Source of the DNA: Sphingobium sp. TCM1
Lineage (GTDB): Bacteria; Pseudomonadota; Alphaproteobacteria; Sphingomonadales; Sphingomonadaceae
Direction: 5' to 3'
DNA length: 64,000 bases
NCBI RefSeq assembly: GCF_001650725.1
Contig: NZ_LXVX01000003.1
Location: forward strand, 1 to 64,000
A program made the position numbers and the translations under genes. Of the stretch, positions 15,881-24,238 are shown one piece after another (the stretch's first letter is position 1; the number at the start of each line of letters is the position of its first letter). The notes beneath the pieces were generated by a model, which saw nothing but the letters and a program-made list of their open reading frames with translations, did no database searches and was not told the DNA's origin.

Positions 15881-17808
15881 CGCACGCTACTCGTGCAGAC
15901 GAGGTCAGCGCCGCCCAGCCGCACGGTCTGCATCATCACCGCCGCCTCGGGGAAATCGTCGATACAGCCACATCCCTGGACCATCTCCTCGCCTTCACCG
16001 GCCGGGCAGACATTGCTGTCCTGGCACGCGTGATAGACATAGTCCCAGCCCGTCGGACTGGTCTGCTTCGCGCCGGTCACGCCATCGGGGGCTGCGGCTG
16101 TGTTCACCATTGCCTTGCGGGTCTTGCAGATCGGCTCGCAGGCATTGACGCTGCCGCGGTCGGGCAGGGCAAAATTGCGCGTCGTCAGGTTATAGCTCCC
16201 GTCGGCGCTTCTCACCCGGTCGGCGAGCAACGTCTCGGTCGAATGATCGATGATATAGGCGCCGCGCGACAGATCCGGTTGTGCCGCCTGTCCCAGGTCC
16301 ACCGTGCACCGGTAGCCTCGCTCGCGCAGGAAGAAGTCGCGGGTGATCTGGGAGGAACAGGCGCCCGTTCCGAACAGCCGGGTCTGCGGCAAGGGCGAAA
16401 GGCCGGTATTGACGCCGCTGCGGAAGGTGGTGACGCCGTCCACCACTTCGTCCTGCAGCCGGCATTTATCGTTCGAGGCAAAGGCGCCGCAGGTGTCGAT
16501 GAGTTGCTCGCTCGTCTTGCAGCCGGCGTCCACATTGGCCTCGATCGACGCATAGGCTTCGCCGCCATCGGCGACCGCGACCCGGAGCCAGATGTCATGG
16601 TCGCCCTGTGTCATCCGCGATGTGAGATCCAGGCCGGGATAGACGGTGAAGGCGCCCTTCTTCTCGCATTTGCCGGGCGGCAAGCCTGTCCCGGTCCAGC
16701 TTTGCGGACCCGAACCGACCAGTTCGCCATCGACCCGGATCTGGGCCCAGTCGTCAGCACCGAAGCGGGTCAGCAGCACCTGCTGAAGCCGATCGACGTC
16801 CTTGACGCGCAGCGTCATGTTGAAATCGAAGATCGAGCAGGAACCGCCGGAAAGGCTGTTGTCCGTGGGCGAGCCCATGACGAAGGTGAGATTGTCGGCG
16901 CTCGAGGCATAGGTTGCATAGCCGCCCGAGACCCGATCGATGATCTTGTCCGCGGTGATTTCCTCCTGCGTGATCTGACGGGTGATCGTGCAGCTTCGGC
17001 TCACTTCGGAGGTGCCGGTGCCGGTCGAGGAGGCCGAGAGCGCCTGGAACACGCTGCTCGCCTGGGCGGCGGCATAGGCGTCGCCGGCAATGGCGTTGGG
17101 ATTGGCCTTGTAGGCTGTGGCGCCGATCTGGGGCTGCGCCGCGCAGGCGGTTGTCTGCGCGCCGGTGTAGCGGATGACCGGACCGTCGATGGATGCCTGC
17201 GCGATGCCGATCCGCGCATCGGCGCTGGTGAGCGCGCCGACGACGCCGCCGCCAAGGTCCTTGAGCACGGAGGCCATGTTGCCCCAGACCAGATTGCTGC
17301 CGCAGCTGTTGTTGACGCAGTAACAGCCGGCGAGATCGGTCAGCTCGACTTCGCTGAGTTTGAGCGATCCGGTGGCAGACGTATCCCAACGGAAGAAGCG
17401 GCAGGCGTCCCAGCTGCCGGGTGTACAGGAGATGATCCCGTTGGCGCAGATGCCCGAGGCAGGAACGGGCATGGTCAGCGCTTCGTCGAAACTGCCATCG
17501 AGATCCTTGTCGCGCGAGATGCTGAGCGTGCCGATGTCGCCGGTCGCATTGGGCTGGGCGAGCAGTTCCAGCATTGTCGCGGTCTTCTCGCAGGCCAGGT
17601 TGGGCGTGAACGTCTTAGAGGAATCGATCGTGCTGATCGTCTGCCCGGCAAGACCCGGGCTCACGTAATTCTTAAGAATGGCATCGCTGTCCGCGCTTTT
17701 TGCGCGCGCGGCGACCGCGGCGCCACGAGCCCGGTCTTCCGCTGTCTGCGCATGTGCAGGAGCGGGCAGGCACAGCGCCGCGACAAGAGCGAGGGCAGGA
17801 CGCCTCAT
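15877..17808 (-). CDS. traN: TraN-like cysteine-rich exported protein, N-terminal/adhesin part
   Basis: 643 residues with a signal peptide (ALVAALCLPAPAHAQ). More than 25 cysteines are spread through the chain, with late motifs CEPICKTRKAMV and NVCPAGEGEEMVQGCGCIDDFPEAAVMMQ typical of TraN-like proteins. A Ca-binding-like SRDKDLDGSFDEA stretch occurs near residue 100. This larger part probably faces the recipient, and the following gene carries the conserved TraN end. ATG and stop codons overlap neighbours on both sides (orf109 upstream, the C-terminal traN piece downstream). Confidence 0.8.
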   Translation of the reverse strand: MRRPALALVAALCLPAPAHAQTAEDRARGAAVAARAKSADSDAILKNYVSPGLAGQTISTIDSSKTFTPNLACEKTATMLELLAQPNATGDIGTLSISRDKDLDGSFDEALTMPVPASGICANGIISCTPGSWDACRFFRWDTSATGSLKLSEVELTDLAGCYCVNNSCGSNLVWGNMASVLKDLGGGVVGALTSADARIGIAQASIDGPVIRYTGAQTTACAAQPQIGATAYKANPNAIAGDAYAAAQASSVFQALSASSTGTGTSEVSRSCTITRQITQEEITADKIIDRVSGGYATYASSADNLTFVMGSPTDNSLSGGSCSIFDFNMTLRVKDVDRLQQVLLTRFGADDWAQIRVDGELVGSGPQSWTGTGLPPGKCEKKGAFTVYPGLDLTSRMTQGDHDIWLRVAVADGGEAYASIEANVDAGCKTSEQLIDTCGAFASNDKCRLQDEVVDGVTTFRSGVNTGLSPLPQTRLFGTGACSSQITRDFFLRERGYRCTVDLGQAAQPDLSRGAYIIDHSTETLLADRVRSADGSYNLTTRNFALPDRGSVNACEPICKTRKAMVNTAAAPDGVTGAKQTSPTGWDYVYHACQDSNVCPAGEGEEMVQGCGCIDDFPEAAVMMQTVRLGGADLVCTSSVR

Positions 17809-18134
17809 GGCCGGATCTCGCTCGGTATGATCAGCCGGGAACCGCGGCGCAGCCGGAACAGAAGCACCCCGCCAGCGGGCGCGGTAAATTCCGCGCGGAA
17901 CACGGCCTGTCCTTCAAAAACGGTCAGCGTGGCCACGACGACAGACGGCGAGGAGGGGCGCACCGCCTGTCCATCGTCTGTATTCACGGCCACGCCGACC
18001 GCCCGACCAGCGCCGCAGGGGGGATGCGACGCCGGTCTAACCGCATGGGGAACACCCGGCGCAATGGAATGACGGGCAAGCCATCGGCTGTTCCCGGGCG
18101 ATTCCACGCGGTCAGGGAATGACGGACCGGTCAT
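17805..18134 (-). CDS. orf109, small protein of the transfer operon
   Basis: 109 residues. The gene lies inside a longer open frame and is easily missed, but its ATG overlaps the traU stop (ATGA at 18131-18134) and its stop overlaps the traN start (ATGA at 17805-17808). This is the same junction style as the rest of the operon, which strongly supports it. The protein has a Pro/His/Arg-rich first half, then a beta-rich C-terminal half (SVVVATLTVFEGQAVFRAEFTAPAGGVLLFRLRRGSRLIIP). No signal peptide is visible and no family is recognised. Confidence 0.65.
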   Translation of the reverse strand: MTGPSFPDRVESPGNSRWLARHSIAPGVPHAVRPASHPPCGAGRAVGVAVNTDDGQAVRPSSPSVVVATLTVFEGQAVFRAEFTAPAGGVLLFRLRRGSRLIIPSEIRP

Positions 18135-19189
18135 GGCGTCGAGACCCCGGCGCAGCAGATCGTCTTCTCGAACAGCATGAACTGGGCATTGTCCTTGCCG
18201 GGCGCATGCTTTGCGCTGGTCCAGAGCGCGCCGGGACGACCGACATTGACGCAACTGCCGCCCTTGACCGGTTCCATCAACTGGAACTTGTAGCGGCTCT
18301 TGGTCCAGACGGGCTGGGGAATGAAGGAGCAGCCGTCCGCCGAACTGACCGTGAGCGCACCGAGCCGGCCCATCATGAACACGCCGCGCGCAGCAAGGCC
18401 GGCCCAGGCCTCGACACTGTCCCCGAAATGGATATCGCCCGCGATCGGATAGGTCGCGCCCCAGCTGCCCATGCACCAGAACAGCGGATCGACGACCTTG
18501 CCCGCGGCCGCCGCGGCGCTGTCGGCCATGCAGGCGAGGCCTGTCGCCGGATTGCCGAACAGGATCGCCTCGGGCTGGATGATTGCGCCCAGTGTCGCCG
18601 ACTGCCAGGTCGGCAGGACCTCGGTGATGAGCGCCACATCGAAGCCATTGTCCTCGATGCAGGGCAGGTCGGTGAACATGTCGAGCATCTTCCAGACCGG
18701 CGCGATATAATAGTGCATCTGCGCGAACATCTTGCGGGTGTTGGTGCCGTCGGCGAGGCTGCTCTGGCTTCCCTGCAGCTTGCCGCCGGTCGGCATGATA
18801 TCTGCGCCAAGCGCCATCATGCAGCCCGGCTCGGTCACGACGTCGACCATCCGGTTGGGCGACCAGAAGCTGACCTTGACGCCAAACCAGAAGGTGACGC
18901 CCTTGCGACAGGCGCATAGAGGCTTGGATGCTGACTGCGCGTCGAGCGCCTTGCCGAGCGGATCGCTGGGACCGACCTTCACGCCGCCGATGGTGATCGG
19001 GAAGATGCAGTTCCAGCGTACCTTGGTGATCGGGTTGAACACCGTGCCCGCCTCGCATTTGGAGGCATGGGCAGGCGAACTCGATAGCGTCGCCAGAACA
19101 AAGCCTACACCTATTGCGATGAGATGGCGTCGCGACAGGAGAGGGAGCCTCTTTACGCCCCGGCGCGTCACCAACCGCTCGAATGGCAT
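18131..19189 (-). CDS. traU: TraU, F-type conjugation protein; 5' end altered by the tacAT insertion
   Basis: 352 residues from the ATG at 19189. A signal peptide (HLIAIGVGFVLATLSSSPAHA) precedes a full TraU domain with many conserved cysteines (CIFPITIGGVKVG, CACRKGVTFWFGVKVSFWSPNRMVDVV, CMGSWGATYP). F TraU is periplasmic and needed for DNA transfer more than pilus growth. The ATG has no good ribosome site; a GTG nine residues further in is an alternative. The same frame stays open upstream through the antisense toxin-antitoxin pair to an ATG at 20140 that overlaps the traW stop, probably the ancestral start. Confidence 0.88.
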   Translation of the reverse strand: MPFERLVTRRGVKRLPLLSRRHLIAIGVGFVLATLSSSPAHASKCEAGTVFNPITKVRWNCIFPITIGGVKVGPSDPLGKALDAQSASKPLCACRKGVTFWFGVKVSFWSPNRMVDVVTEPGCMMALGADIMPTGGKLQGSQSSLADGTNTRKMFAQMHYYIAPVWKMLDMFTDLPCIEDNGFDVALITEVLPTWQSATLGAIIQPEAILFGNPATGLACMADSAAAAAGKVVDPLFWCMGSWGATYPIAGDIHFGDSVEAWAGLAARGVFMMGRLGALTVSSADGCSFIPQPVWTKSRYKFQLMEPVKGGSCVNVGRPGALWTSAKHAPGKDNAQFMLFEKTICCAGVSTP

Positions 19190-19191
19190 GA

Positions 19192-19220
19192 TTGAAATGT
19201 GCGCCAGATTGACGTACATT
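19192..19220 (+). promoter_or_regulatory. candidate tacAT promoter/operator
   Basis: TTGAAA at 19192-19197 and TACATT at 19215-19220 are separated by 17 bases, a near-consensus promoter reading into the DUF1778/GNAT pair. AATGT at 19196-19200 and ACATT at 19216-19220 are inverted copies within it and could be an autoregulatory operator for the ribbon-helix-helix antitoxin. Confidence 0.6.
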
Positions 19221-19249
19221 CTGCCGGCAAAGCACCGAAGGCGAGAGTG

Positions 19250-19558
19250 ATGAACAAGTTCGTGGATATTGCTTCGAAGGTCGACGAGCGCGCTACCGAG
19301 CGTATGAGCTTCCGGACGAAGCCGCGTATCAAGGAGGTCATCCAGTACGCGGCGGCGGTTTCCGGCGTCGACGATTCCACGTTCGCCATGAATGCGGCCT
19401 ACAAGGCCGCGCTCGAGGTTATCGAAGCGCAGGAGCGGACCGGTCTTCGCGGAGAAGATGCGGCCGCCCTGCTCGACGCCCTCGAGAATCCCCCTCAGCC
19501 GACCGAGGCAATGCGTGCTGCATTTGCCCAGTATCGCGATCGCTACCTGTCCAACTGA
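19250..19558 (+). CDS. tacA: DUF1778 ribbon-helix-helix antitoxin (TacA-like)
   Basis: 102 residues. The DUF1778 core is ERMSFRTKPRIKEVIQYAAAVSGVDDSTFAMNAAYKAALEVI, followed by a C-terminal arm that in this family wraps the acetyltransferase toxin. The ATG has GAAGGCGAGAG upstream. The toxin gene starts 15 bases downstream. It should neutralise the toxin and repress the promoter. It is encoded antisense within the transfer operon between traW and traU. Confidence 0.88.
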   Translation: MNKFVDIASKVDERATERMSFRTKPRIKEVIQYAAAVSGVDDSTFAMNAAYKAALEVIEAQERTGLRGEDAAALLDALENPPQPTEAMRAAFAQYRDRYLSN

Positions 19559-19573
19559 ACGACGCGTCGCTTC

Positions 19574-20104
19574 ATGTACCGTCCCATTACCGAACCGCTC
19601 GATGTCACGCGGCATGATCGCTCGACATTTGAAAGCGGTGTGCCGCAAGTCGATAATTTCTTTCGCCAGACCGCTGCCAAGCTGACCCGCGCGGCAAATC
19701 TGCGAACCTTCGTTCTGGACGGTGGGCAAGGTAGGGTACTGGGCTTCTATGCGCAGAACGCTTCGGCCATCGAGTACCAGGAGCTGCCGGCGCGTTACGC
19801 GAAGACACGACCCGGCCATGGAGAAATACCGGCCGTCTTCATCTCGATGATCGGCGTGGATCGGCGCGTGCAGGGTAAGGGCCTTGGCCGGGACCTGCTC
19901 GTCGACAGCCTCTGGCGCATCGTCGAGGCCGAACGCTCGGTGGGCATAGCTCTGGTCCTGATCGACGTTCTCGATTGTGGAGATCCCGTGCAGGTCAACC
20001 GTCGAAAGAACTTCTACCTGGCCCATGGATTTGCGGAGCTTCCGGGGCAGCCGCTTCGTCTGTTCCTGCCGATCGCGACGCTGCGCGAACTGATCGGCCA
20101 TTAA
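19574..20104 (+). CDS. tacT: GNAT-family acetyltransferase toxin (TacT-like)
   Basis: 176 residues with a GNAT fold. The acetyl-CoA binding motif is RRVQGKGLGRDLL and the late tyrosine is in KNFYLAHGF. Paired with an upstream DUF1778 gene, this is the arrangement of toxins that acetylate the amino group of charged tRNAs and stop translation. The stop lies 32 bases before the convergent traW stop, so the module fills the traW-traU junction almost exactly. Confidence 0.88.
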   Translation: MYRPITEPLDVTRHDRSTFESGVPQVDNFFRQTAAKLTRAANLRTFVLDGGQGRVLGFYAQNASAIEYQELPARYAKTRPGHGEIPAVFISMIGVDRRVQGKGLGRDLLVDSLWRIVEAERSVGIALVLIDVLDCGDPVQVNRRKNFYLAHGFAELPGQPLRLFLPIATLRELIGH

Positions 20105-20136
20105 CTTGCCGCCGATCCCCTGGGCGATCAGAATTA

Positions 20137-20796
20137 TCATCGCGCCGCCTTTCGCGAGGCCTTCGCCACGTCCACTTCAGTAAGAACCAGCTTCTGCCCC
20201 GCCTGGCTGACGATCACCGGCGCGACCGTCAGCCCAAGCCGCGCCTTGACGCGCTCCTCGAGCAGGAACAGCGCCCGCCCATGACGTTCGCCAAGGGTGA
20301 TTGCGTCGGCGTCACGCGGACCACCGGCAGCGAGCAGGATAAAGTCGGCCGGCCTCGCGGTCCGCAGCGCCCAGTCGAGCTCGGCGGGATGCACGACTAT
20401 GAGCCGCTGCGGCAGCGACACATAGCTGAGCGGATTGAAGCTGTAGCCTTTGGCGTAAAGCAGCCTGCCGTCCTGCAGCCGTATATCCTGGTCGAGCGTA
20501 TAGAAGGGAACCACCGTGCGATTCCGGTCGGCGCGCGCGATCCCAAGCGTCGCCGCCTTCATCGCAGACCAGCGTTCACGCGGCCCGAAGGCGGCTTTCA
20601 TGTCGGGAACCTGCGCTGCCCGACCTTCGATCTCGCTCAGCGCATCGGGCTCGGCGATCGGCCAGGTACGGCCTATCGTGCTCGTCTCCGCATGGAGCGA
20701 TGACGCCATGAGCATTCCGGCCGTCATCGTCAGCGCCGTGAAAACGCGAAGGAATGCGGGAGGCGGGGAAGGCCTGCACGTTGATCTAGCGGCCAT
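20137..20796 (-). CDS. traW: TraW, F-type pilus assembly protein
   Basis: 219 residues from the ATG at 20796 (GGAGGCGG upstream). A signal peptide (FLRVFTALTMTAGMLMASSLHAE) leads into the TraW domain (IGRTWPIAEPDALSEIEGRAAQ... PFYTLDQDIRLQDGRLLYAKGYSFNPL... LILLAAGG-type region). F TraW is periplasmic and acts with TrbC and TraU. Its 5' end overlaps the preceding small gene by eleven bases. Its stop overlaps ATG 20140, the probable old start of traU now cut off by the tacAT pair. Confidence 0.9.
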   Translation of the reverse strand: MAARSTCRPSPPPAFLRVFTALTMTAGMLMASSLHAETSTIGRTWPIAEPDALSEIEGRAAQVPDMKAAFGPRERWSAMKAATLGIARADRNRTVVPFYTLDQDIRLQDGRLLYAKGYSFNPLSYVSLPQRLIVVHPAELDWALRTARPADFILLAAGGPRDADAITLGERHGRALFLLEERVKARLGLTVAPVIVSQAGQKLVLTEVDVAKASRKAAR

Positions 20797-21022
20797 GGCG
20801 CCGCCTCCAATATGGCTGGGAGCTCTCGCGATCCTCGCCAAGCGCGGCGCTGATCAGGACGGCGGTGGCGATGACTGCGGTAATCGCGACGAGAAGGCGG
20901 AACAGTCCGGGCACCGCCGGCAGTCGCCAGGCGATAAAGGACTGAACCAGCAGCAGCCCCTGGCTTCCGACGATCAGGCGGATCGGCCCTGGTGCCGGCG
21001 TCGAGGAGAAGATGCCGTTCAT
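20786..21022 (-). CDS. small membrane protein at the trbI position
   Basis: 78 residues with hydrophobic segments at about 15-36 and 41-62. It lies directly before traW, where F carries trbI, but no sequence motif proves that identity. The ATG overlaps the previous stop by four bases, so it is translationally coupled within the operon. It may help assemble or regulate the pilus. Confidence 0.6.
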   Translation of the reverse strand: MNGIFSSTPAPGPIRLIVGSQGLLLVQSFIAWRLPAVPGLFRLLVAITAVIATAVLISAALGEDRESSQPYWRRRHGR

Positions 21023-21396
21023 GGCCGCCTCCAGCGCCTGGCGACGCTGCGAACATGCCGGGCCAACGCATCCCAGGGAACAAGGATGAGGCCTGTCGAG
21101 CCCGCGCCCATGCCGGCACAGATGCCGACAACGATCGCGCCCTGCAGCGGCGCCCGCAGGCTCGACGCGGCCATGAACGCGAAGAGCGCCGCGACTACCA
21201 TGCTGGTGGTGACCAGGATCGTGTAGCTGACCCTTGCGAACCGCCGTTCCGCTTCGATCACGGTGACAATCGCATGCGCCACCTCAGCGATGCCGAGCGC
21301 CTGGTTGTTCAGGCCGCGCGCATAGGCGAGGAGCGCGTCAATCTCGGTGCTCGCTTCGAAGACAGCTTCGAAGCCGTCATCATGGTCCGGGTTCAT
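21019..21396 (-). CDS. small membrane protein of the transfer operon
   Basis: 125 residues. An acidic cytoplasmic-type start (MNPDHDDGFEAVFEA) and a long helix are followed by two hydrophobic segments near 58-78 and 83-102, ending in a basic tail. The ATG at 21396 overlaps the upstream stop (ATGA) and the stop overlaps the next ATG, supporting this start over the longer frame. No family is recognised. It sits with two other small membrane genes between traC and traW, a place where F holds trbI and other small genes. Confidence 0.6.
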   Translation of the reverse strand: MNPDHDDGFEAVFEASTEIDALLAYARGLNNQALGIAEVAHAIVTVIEAERRFARVSYTILVTTSMVVAALFAFMAASSLRAPLQGAIVVGICAGMGAGSTGLILVPWDALARHVRSVARRWRRP

Positions 21397-21722
21397 TGCG
21401 CCCTCCACTGCGACAAGCGCGAGAAGAGCATCCCGCATGCGCCCGACAGGCCGATCAGCAGCATGCCGCTTGCAAAGCAGGCAGCCGCCACGATGAGCCC
21501 TGTGCGCACCGTCTGTAGCGGGGGCTGGTCCAGCGCGAGACCTGCCGCGATCACGAGACCGCCCATCATGCAGGTTTCGATTGCCACCAGGCGCAGCCGC
21601 CACTGGAACGCCGCTGCCTCGGCGCGCTTTGCGACGCGGGCCTCGATGATCGCCTCGATGGCGGGGTCATTTTCCCAGTCTATCGCCAGCTGGTCGGGAT
21701 GAGGTTCGGACTTGGGCATCAT
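21393..21722 (-). CDS. small membrane protein of the transfer operon
   Basis: 109 residues from the first ATG of an ATGATG that overlaps the traC stop. A polar N-terminal helix (EAIIEARVAKRAEAAAFQWRLR) is followed by two hydrophobic segments at about 47-63 and 72-96. No family is recognised. Topology resembles that of the following gene, so the two may be partners or distant duplicates. Confidence 0.6.
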   Translation of the reverse strand: MMPKSEPHPDQLAIDWENDPAIEAIIEARVAKRAEAAAFQWRLRLVAIETCMMGGLVIAAGLALDQPPLQTVRTGLIVAAACFASGMLLIGLSGACGMLFSRLSQWRAQ

Positions 21723-24238
21723 GCCGCCCTCCCGGCCTGATAGGCACGGCCGCCCAGCACCTCGACCGGATCGACGCCGGCCAGTTCGCAAACGGCTTCC
21801 AATGGATTGCGGCCCGCCCGCACGAGCGCCTCGAAGGCGGCGACCTCATTGGGCGCTGAGGTATTGATCCAGTAGCTGAACGGGTCGACCACCAGGCGGG
21901 CAATGCCGAGCCCCAGGGGGCTATCGATGAACACCTCGGAATAATTGGGCTTGGCGTTCCGGACCGATTTCAACAGGTCGAGCACGAAGCCCGAATAATC
22001 GAGGATCTTGTTGTCGACCGCCTTGTCGTAGGTGGAACCCTGCAGCAGGAACCGGGTCGCGGCATTTTCGAGGATCACCTGTCCGGTGCCGCCGAAGAGC
22101 AGCAGGTCGTTCATGCTCTGAAGGACAATGCCGAAGCTGCCCTGATATTTGCGCGCGCGGCGATAGCCCTGGCCGAACGCCTCGGCGAGACGCGAGAGAT
22201 CCTGCCCGTCGCTCCGCGTCATGAACTGCGCGGCTTCGTCACAAAGGACGAAGCGGGGCTTGTCACGCGCCGAGAGGTAGAGTTCCTGGGTGACGGCGTT
22301 CACCACCACCATCACGATCACGTTGAAGAGGTCGGGGAGCGCCTTCAGTCGTTCGAGTTCGAGCACCACGAATTCGTCGCGGGAGATGTCGAAGGTCGAG
22401 GGGCCATTGAAGAAATGTCCGTAAGCGCCTTGCGACCCGAAATCGCGCAGGTTGAACGCCAGTTCGCGTGCGACCGGCACGAGATGATCGACGCGGTCGA
22501 GATCGGAGACCGCATTGTCGGGATAGCGGCCGAGCCAGTCGCGCACGGCATCGATGCCGTCCTCGCCGCGCCCGCTATCGACGGTCCACTGCACGGCGGA
22601 CTTCAGCAGGTTCCATTCCGACGTGCTGACCGGCTTGCGGGTGGAGGCATTGGCCATCTCGGCAACGATGGCGACGGCCATGGCGATCGCCGACTGCTTG
22701 TCCTCGCCGTCGAGCGCGAGCCCCATGTCGAAGGGATTGAGGACGAGACGTTCCTCGCCGATGTCGATATAGCGACCGGAACACAGCGTGCAGAGCTTGC
22801 GGTAGCTGCCGCCGATATCGATGATGCGGATGAGCGCGCCTTGCGCATAATATTGCTGGCAAAGATTATTGAGCAGGAAACTCTTGCCCGCGCCGCTCTC
22901 CGCCGAGACAATGAAATTGTAATTGTTGATCCGGGGGTCGAAGAGATCGAGGGTGATCAGTTGGCCCTTGCGCCCGACATAGAGCAGGGCCGGGCGGCCG
23001 CCGCCGCGAAAATCGGTCTGCACTGGCGCCATCAGCGTTGCGGCTTTCACCGGCATGCGGAAATCGCGTTCGAGCAGCTTCAAGGTGCGCTTTTCGGGAT
23101 AAAGACCGAAGGGCAGGCTGGCGGCGAGCAGCACCGGCAGCAGGTAGCTCTCCTCCTGCACCATGAAGGGCAGGGGCTCGGATTCCCACAGCCGCTTGGC
23201 CCGCGCGGCCATTTCGCGCGCTTGCGCGCTATCGCGGCCGAACACCCACATCGTCGGGATCACCGAGACGAACCGGCTGTTCGACGCCTCGTCGAGGATC
23301 CATCCGATCTCCTCGATCTGCTTGCCGACCTCGACCGCGAAGCTGCCCGCCGCCTTCTGAGCCGAGAGGATCTGGGCGCGCTTGTGGATCTCGAACTGCG
23401 AATGATCGAAGAGGACCGAGAGGCAGTAGAGGAACGGCCCGCCGATCTGGTCGCTGTCCTCGGCGCTCCCGCGCATGCCCCCAAGCAGCCGGTTCGCCCG
23501 CTCGGCGGTGATGCGCCGCGCAGGGGCCTTGGGCGTCAGGCAGCGCGCGACCTGGTTGCCGAGATAGACCTCGGATCCCTCGAAACAAAGATCAGGGCCT
23601 GCCTCGATGATCTGCCGCGCGATCGACGGCGCCGGCATTCCGCCCACGCTTTCGCTCAGGAACACGCCCGGGGCTGGGGCGAAGACACCGTTGAAGATCC
23701 GACGGTAGAAGCTCACCAGTTCATCGGGCGGCAGGCGCCGGATGCCCATCTTCGCCAGCTGCTCCTCGACCTGGCGGCGCAGGTCGGCGCCGAGCTTCAC
23801 CCGCGTCTTGATGACAAGGAACAACCGAAAATCGCGCACCGGGATGGCGTGCAGCGCGTCCAGTCCCCTCGTACCGTTGCGCAGATAGTCCGCCGTTCGC
23901 CGCGCCGATGCCTGGACCAACGGATCGGGACGCACCTTGAGATCGAGATAGGCGTCGAGCGCTGGGTCGATCAGCGGATCGGCAAAGGTGATGAGCTGGA
24001 GAACCGTGCCTTCGGGAAAATGGATGTTTAAAAGACCGAGCAAAGCCTGCTGGACATGGGCGAACATATAGGCCGAAGGGACAAGCTCCCAGGCCTGGCC
24101 CCAGCCGTCGTCGATGCACAGGAAGGCGTCTTCCTCCTCGACCCAGGCGACCATCGGCAGGAAGTCCGAATAGGCATCGCGGGTCACGGCGGCGCGCAGG
24201 CGCTGATAGCTGAGGCCACGAGCCGACTGCCGGGTCAT
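21719..24238 (-). CDS. traC: TraC, VirB4-class conjugation ATPase
   Basis: 839 residues, normal length for the family. The Walker A motif SAESGAGKSFLLNN lies near residue 447 and the Walker B motif FVLCDEAAQF near residue 665. The N-terminal half is the TraC/VirB4 docking domain. It is the cytoplasmic, membrane-associated motor for pilus assembly in F-type systems. The ATG overlaps the traV stop, and the stop overlaps the following small gene. Confidence 0.95.
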   Translation of the reverse strand: MTRQSARGLSYQRLRAAVTRDAYSDFLPMVAWVEEEDAFLCIDDGWGQAWELVPSAYMFAHVQQALLGLLNIHFPEGTVLQLITFADPLIDPALDAYLDLKVRPDPLVQASARRTADYLRNGTRGLDALHAIPVRDFRLFLVIKTRVKLGADLRRQVEEQLAKMGIRRLPPDELVSFYRRIFNGVFAPAPGVFLSESVGGMPAPSIARQIIEAGPDLCFEGSEVYLGNQVARCLTPKAPARRITAERANRLLGGMRGSAEDSDQIGGPFLYCLSVLFDHSQFEIHKRAQILSAQKAAGSFAVEVGKQIEEIGWILDEASNSRFVSVIPTMWVFGRDSAQAREMAARAKRLWESEPLPFMVQEESYLLPVLLAASLPFGLYPEKRTLKLLERDFRMPVKAATLMAPVQTDFRGGGRPALLYVGRKGQLITLDLFDPRINNYNFIVSAESGAGKSFLLNNLCQQYYAQGALIRIIDIGGSYRKLCTLCSGRYIDIGEERLVLNPFDMGLALDGEDKQSAIAMAVAIVAEMANASTRKPVSTSEWNLLKSAVQWTVDSGRGEDGIDAVRDWLGRYPDNAVSDLDRVDHLVPVARELAFNLRDFGSQGAYGHFFNGPSTFDISRDEFVVLELERLKALPDLFNVIVMVVVNAVTQELYLSARDKPRFVLCDEAAQFMTRSDGQDLSRLAEAFGQGYRRARKYQGSFGIVLQSMNDLLLFGGTGQVILENAATRFLLQGSTYDKAVDNKILDYSGFVLDLLKSVRNAKPNYSEVFIDSPLGLGIARLVVDPFSYWINTSAPNEVAAFEALVRAGRNPLEAVCELAGVDPVEVLGGRAYQAGRAA

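Noticed and set aside
16030..18072. 680-codon plus-strand open frame
   Set aside because: Antisense to the large traN-like gene; Gly/Arg/Asp-rich composition typical of GC-rich shadow frames.
19190..20140. The N-terminal 317 codons of a 669-codon TraU frame
   Set aside because: They are the reverse strand of the DUF1778/GNAT pair and look random; the TraU domain and signal peptide begin only near 19189.
22415..24031. 538-codon plus-strand open frame
   Set aside because: Antisense to traC, whose Walker motifs are intact.
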